Source of the DNA: Kitasatospora atroaurantiaca
GTDB lineage: Bacteria > Actinomycetota > Actinomycetes > Streptomycetales > Streptomycetaceae
Reading direction: 5' to 3'
Length of the DNA: 64,000 nt
NCBI RefSeq assembly: GCF_007828955.1
Contig: NZ_VIVR01000001.1
Coordinates: 6,138,001 to 6,202,000, forward strand
Of the stretch, positions 63,909 to 64,000 are shown piece by piece; positions within the stretch are counted from its first letter, which is position 1, and each line of letters begins with the position of its first letter. A model generated the notes under the pieces. The model was given only the letters and a program-made list of their open reading frames with translations. It did not search any database and was not told the origin of the DNA. The position numbers and the translations under genes were made by a program.

Positions 63909-64000
63909 ATGCGAGATTTTGCCACGGGGCTGGGTTATCTGATCAAGGGGCAGAAGTGGGTGGCCCGGCACGGCCGGTGGTGGGGGTTCGGGATGATCCC
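63909..64000 (+). CDS. EI24/CysZ-like membrane protein, start only
   Basis: The frame opening MRDFATGLGYLIKGQKWV at 63909 runs off the window. Its first 30 residues match the usual start of actinomycete EI24-domain proteins (short amphipathic region before the first helix). Start ATG is preceded by AGG at a loose distance. Only 30 codons visible, so the call is tentative. Confidence 0.6.
   Translation, partial: MRDFATGLGYLIKGQKWVARHGRWWGFGMI

Overview
This 64 kb window is chromosomal DNA from a Streptomycetaceae actinomycete (Streptomyces or Kitasatospora). The evidence is very high G+C with strong third-position GC bias, GTG starts, a full-length two-domain geosmin synthase, a MmyB-type regulator beside an alcohol dehydrogenase, NHLM-type peptide export genes and many secreted hydrolases. 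No transposase, integrase, CRISPR array, rRNA or tRNA gene was seen.

Layout. 1-9.2 kb: the 3' part of a GGDEF-EAL cyclic-di-GMP protein, geosmin synthase (geoA), a zinc-ribbon protein, a STAS anti-sigma antagonist, and a GbsR/MarR-like repressor divergent from a two-gene ABC exporter. 9.3-18.6 kb: a polyprenyl diphosphate synthase, secreted M9 collagenase, secreted PI-PLC-like protein, secreted M14 carboxypeptidase, and an XRE/MmyB regulator divergent from a zinc alcohol dehydrogenase and an ABM-domain protein.

18.6-37.6 kb is the most interesting region, a RiPP biosynthetic cluster. A 54-residue precursor has an acidic leader ending in Gly-Gly and a Ser/Cys-rich core. Behind a strong hairpin follow a cytochrome P450, an NHLM-type export trio (HlyD-like protein, C39 peptidase-ABC transporter, second ABC transporter), a LanM-like enzyme, a fused E1-like/YcaO azoline cyclodehydratase and a SagB-type azoline dehydrogenase. 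The LanM-like enzyme keeps most of its dehydratase motifs but lacks the zinc ligands of the lanthionine cyclase. The gene set therefore predicts a linear peptide carrying azoles and dehydroalanines, made by a LanM-type instead of a LanB-type dehydratase. A divergent DrrAB-like ABC pair and regulators (an atypical NarL-type receiver protein and a TrmB/LuxR-like protein) flank it, with a small secreted peptide gene and an unknown gene between.

37.6-48.3 kb: an Fpg/Nei glycosylase, then a beta-glucan or glucoside utilisation locus (LacI repressor, secreted twin-CBM32 beta-helix protein, ROK regulator, sugar ABC importer lacking its ATPase, GH1 beta-glucosidase). Two copies of a putative LacI operator link its genes. 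48.3-56.9 kb: a MocR regulator whose start codon overlaps that of a divergent EamA exporter, an orphan xylose-type binding protein behind a 16-bp palindrome, a cupin, another EamA protein, a lipase-maturation-factor-like membrane protein and a Glu/Val/Ala repeat protein. 56.9-61.2 kb: a pyrimidine salvage group (Fcy1-like cytosine deaminase, IPNS-type dioxygenase, PucR regulator, NCS1 permease) with shared CGTACG-type sites. 61.2-64 kb: a YhgE/Pip-like membrane protein, a Tat-exported metallo-hydrolase and the start of an EI24-like protein cut by the window edge.

Most starts were chosen by Shine-Dalgarno placement and coupling to neighbours. All functional calls rest on motifs and family resemblance read by eye, with no database search.
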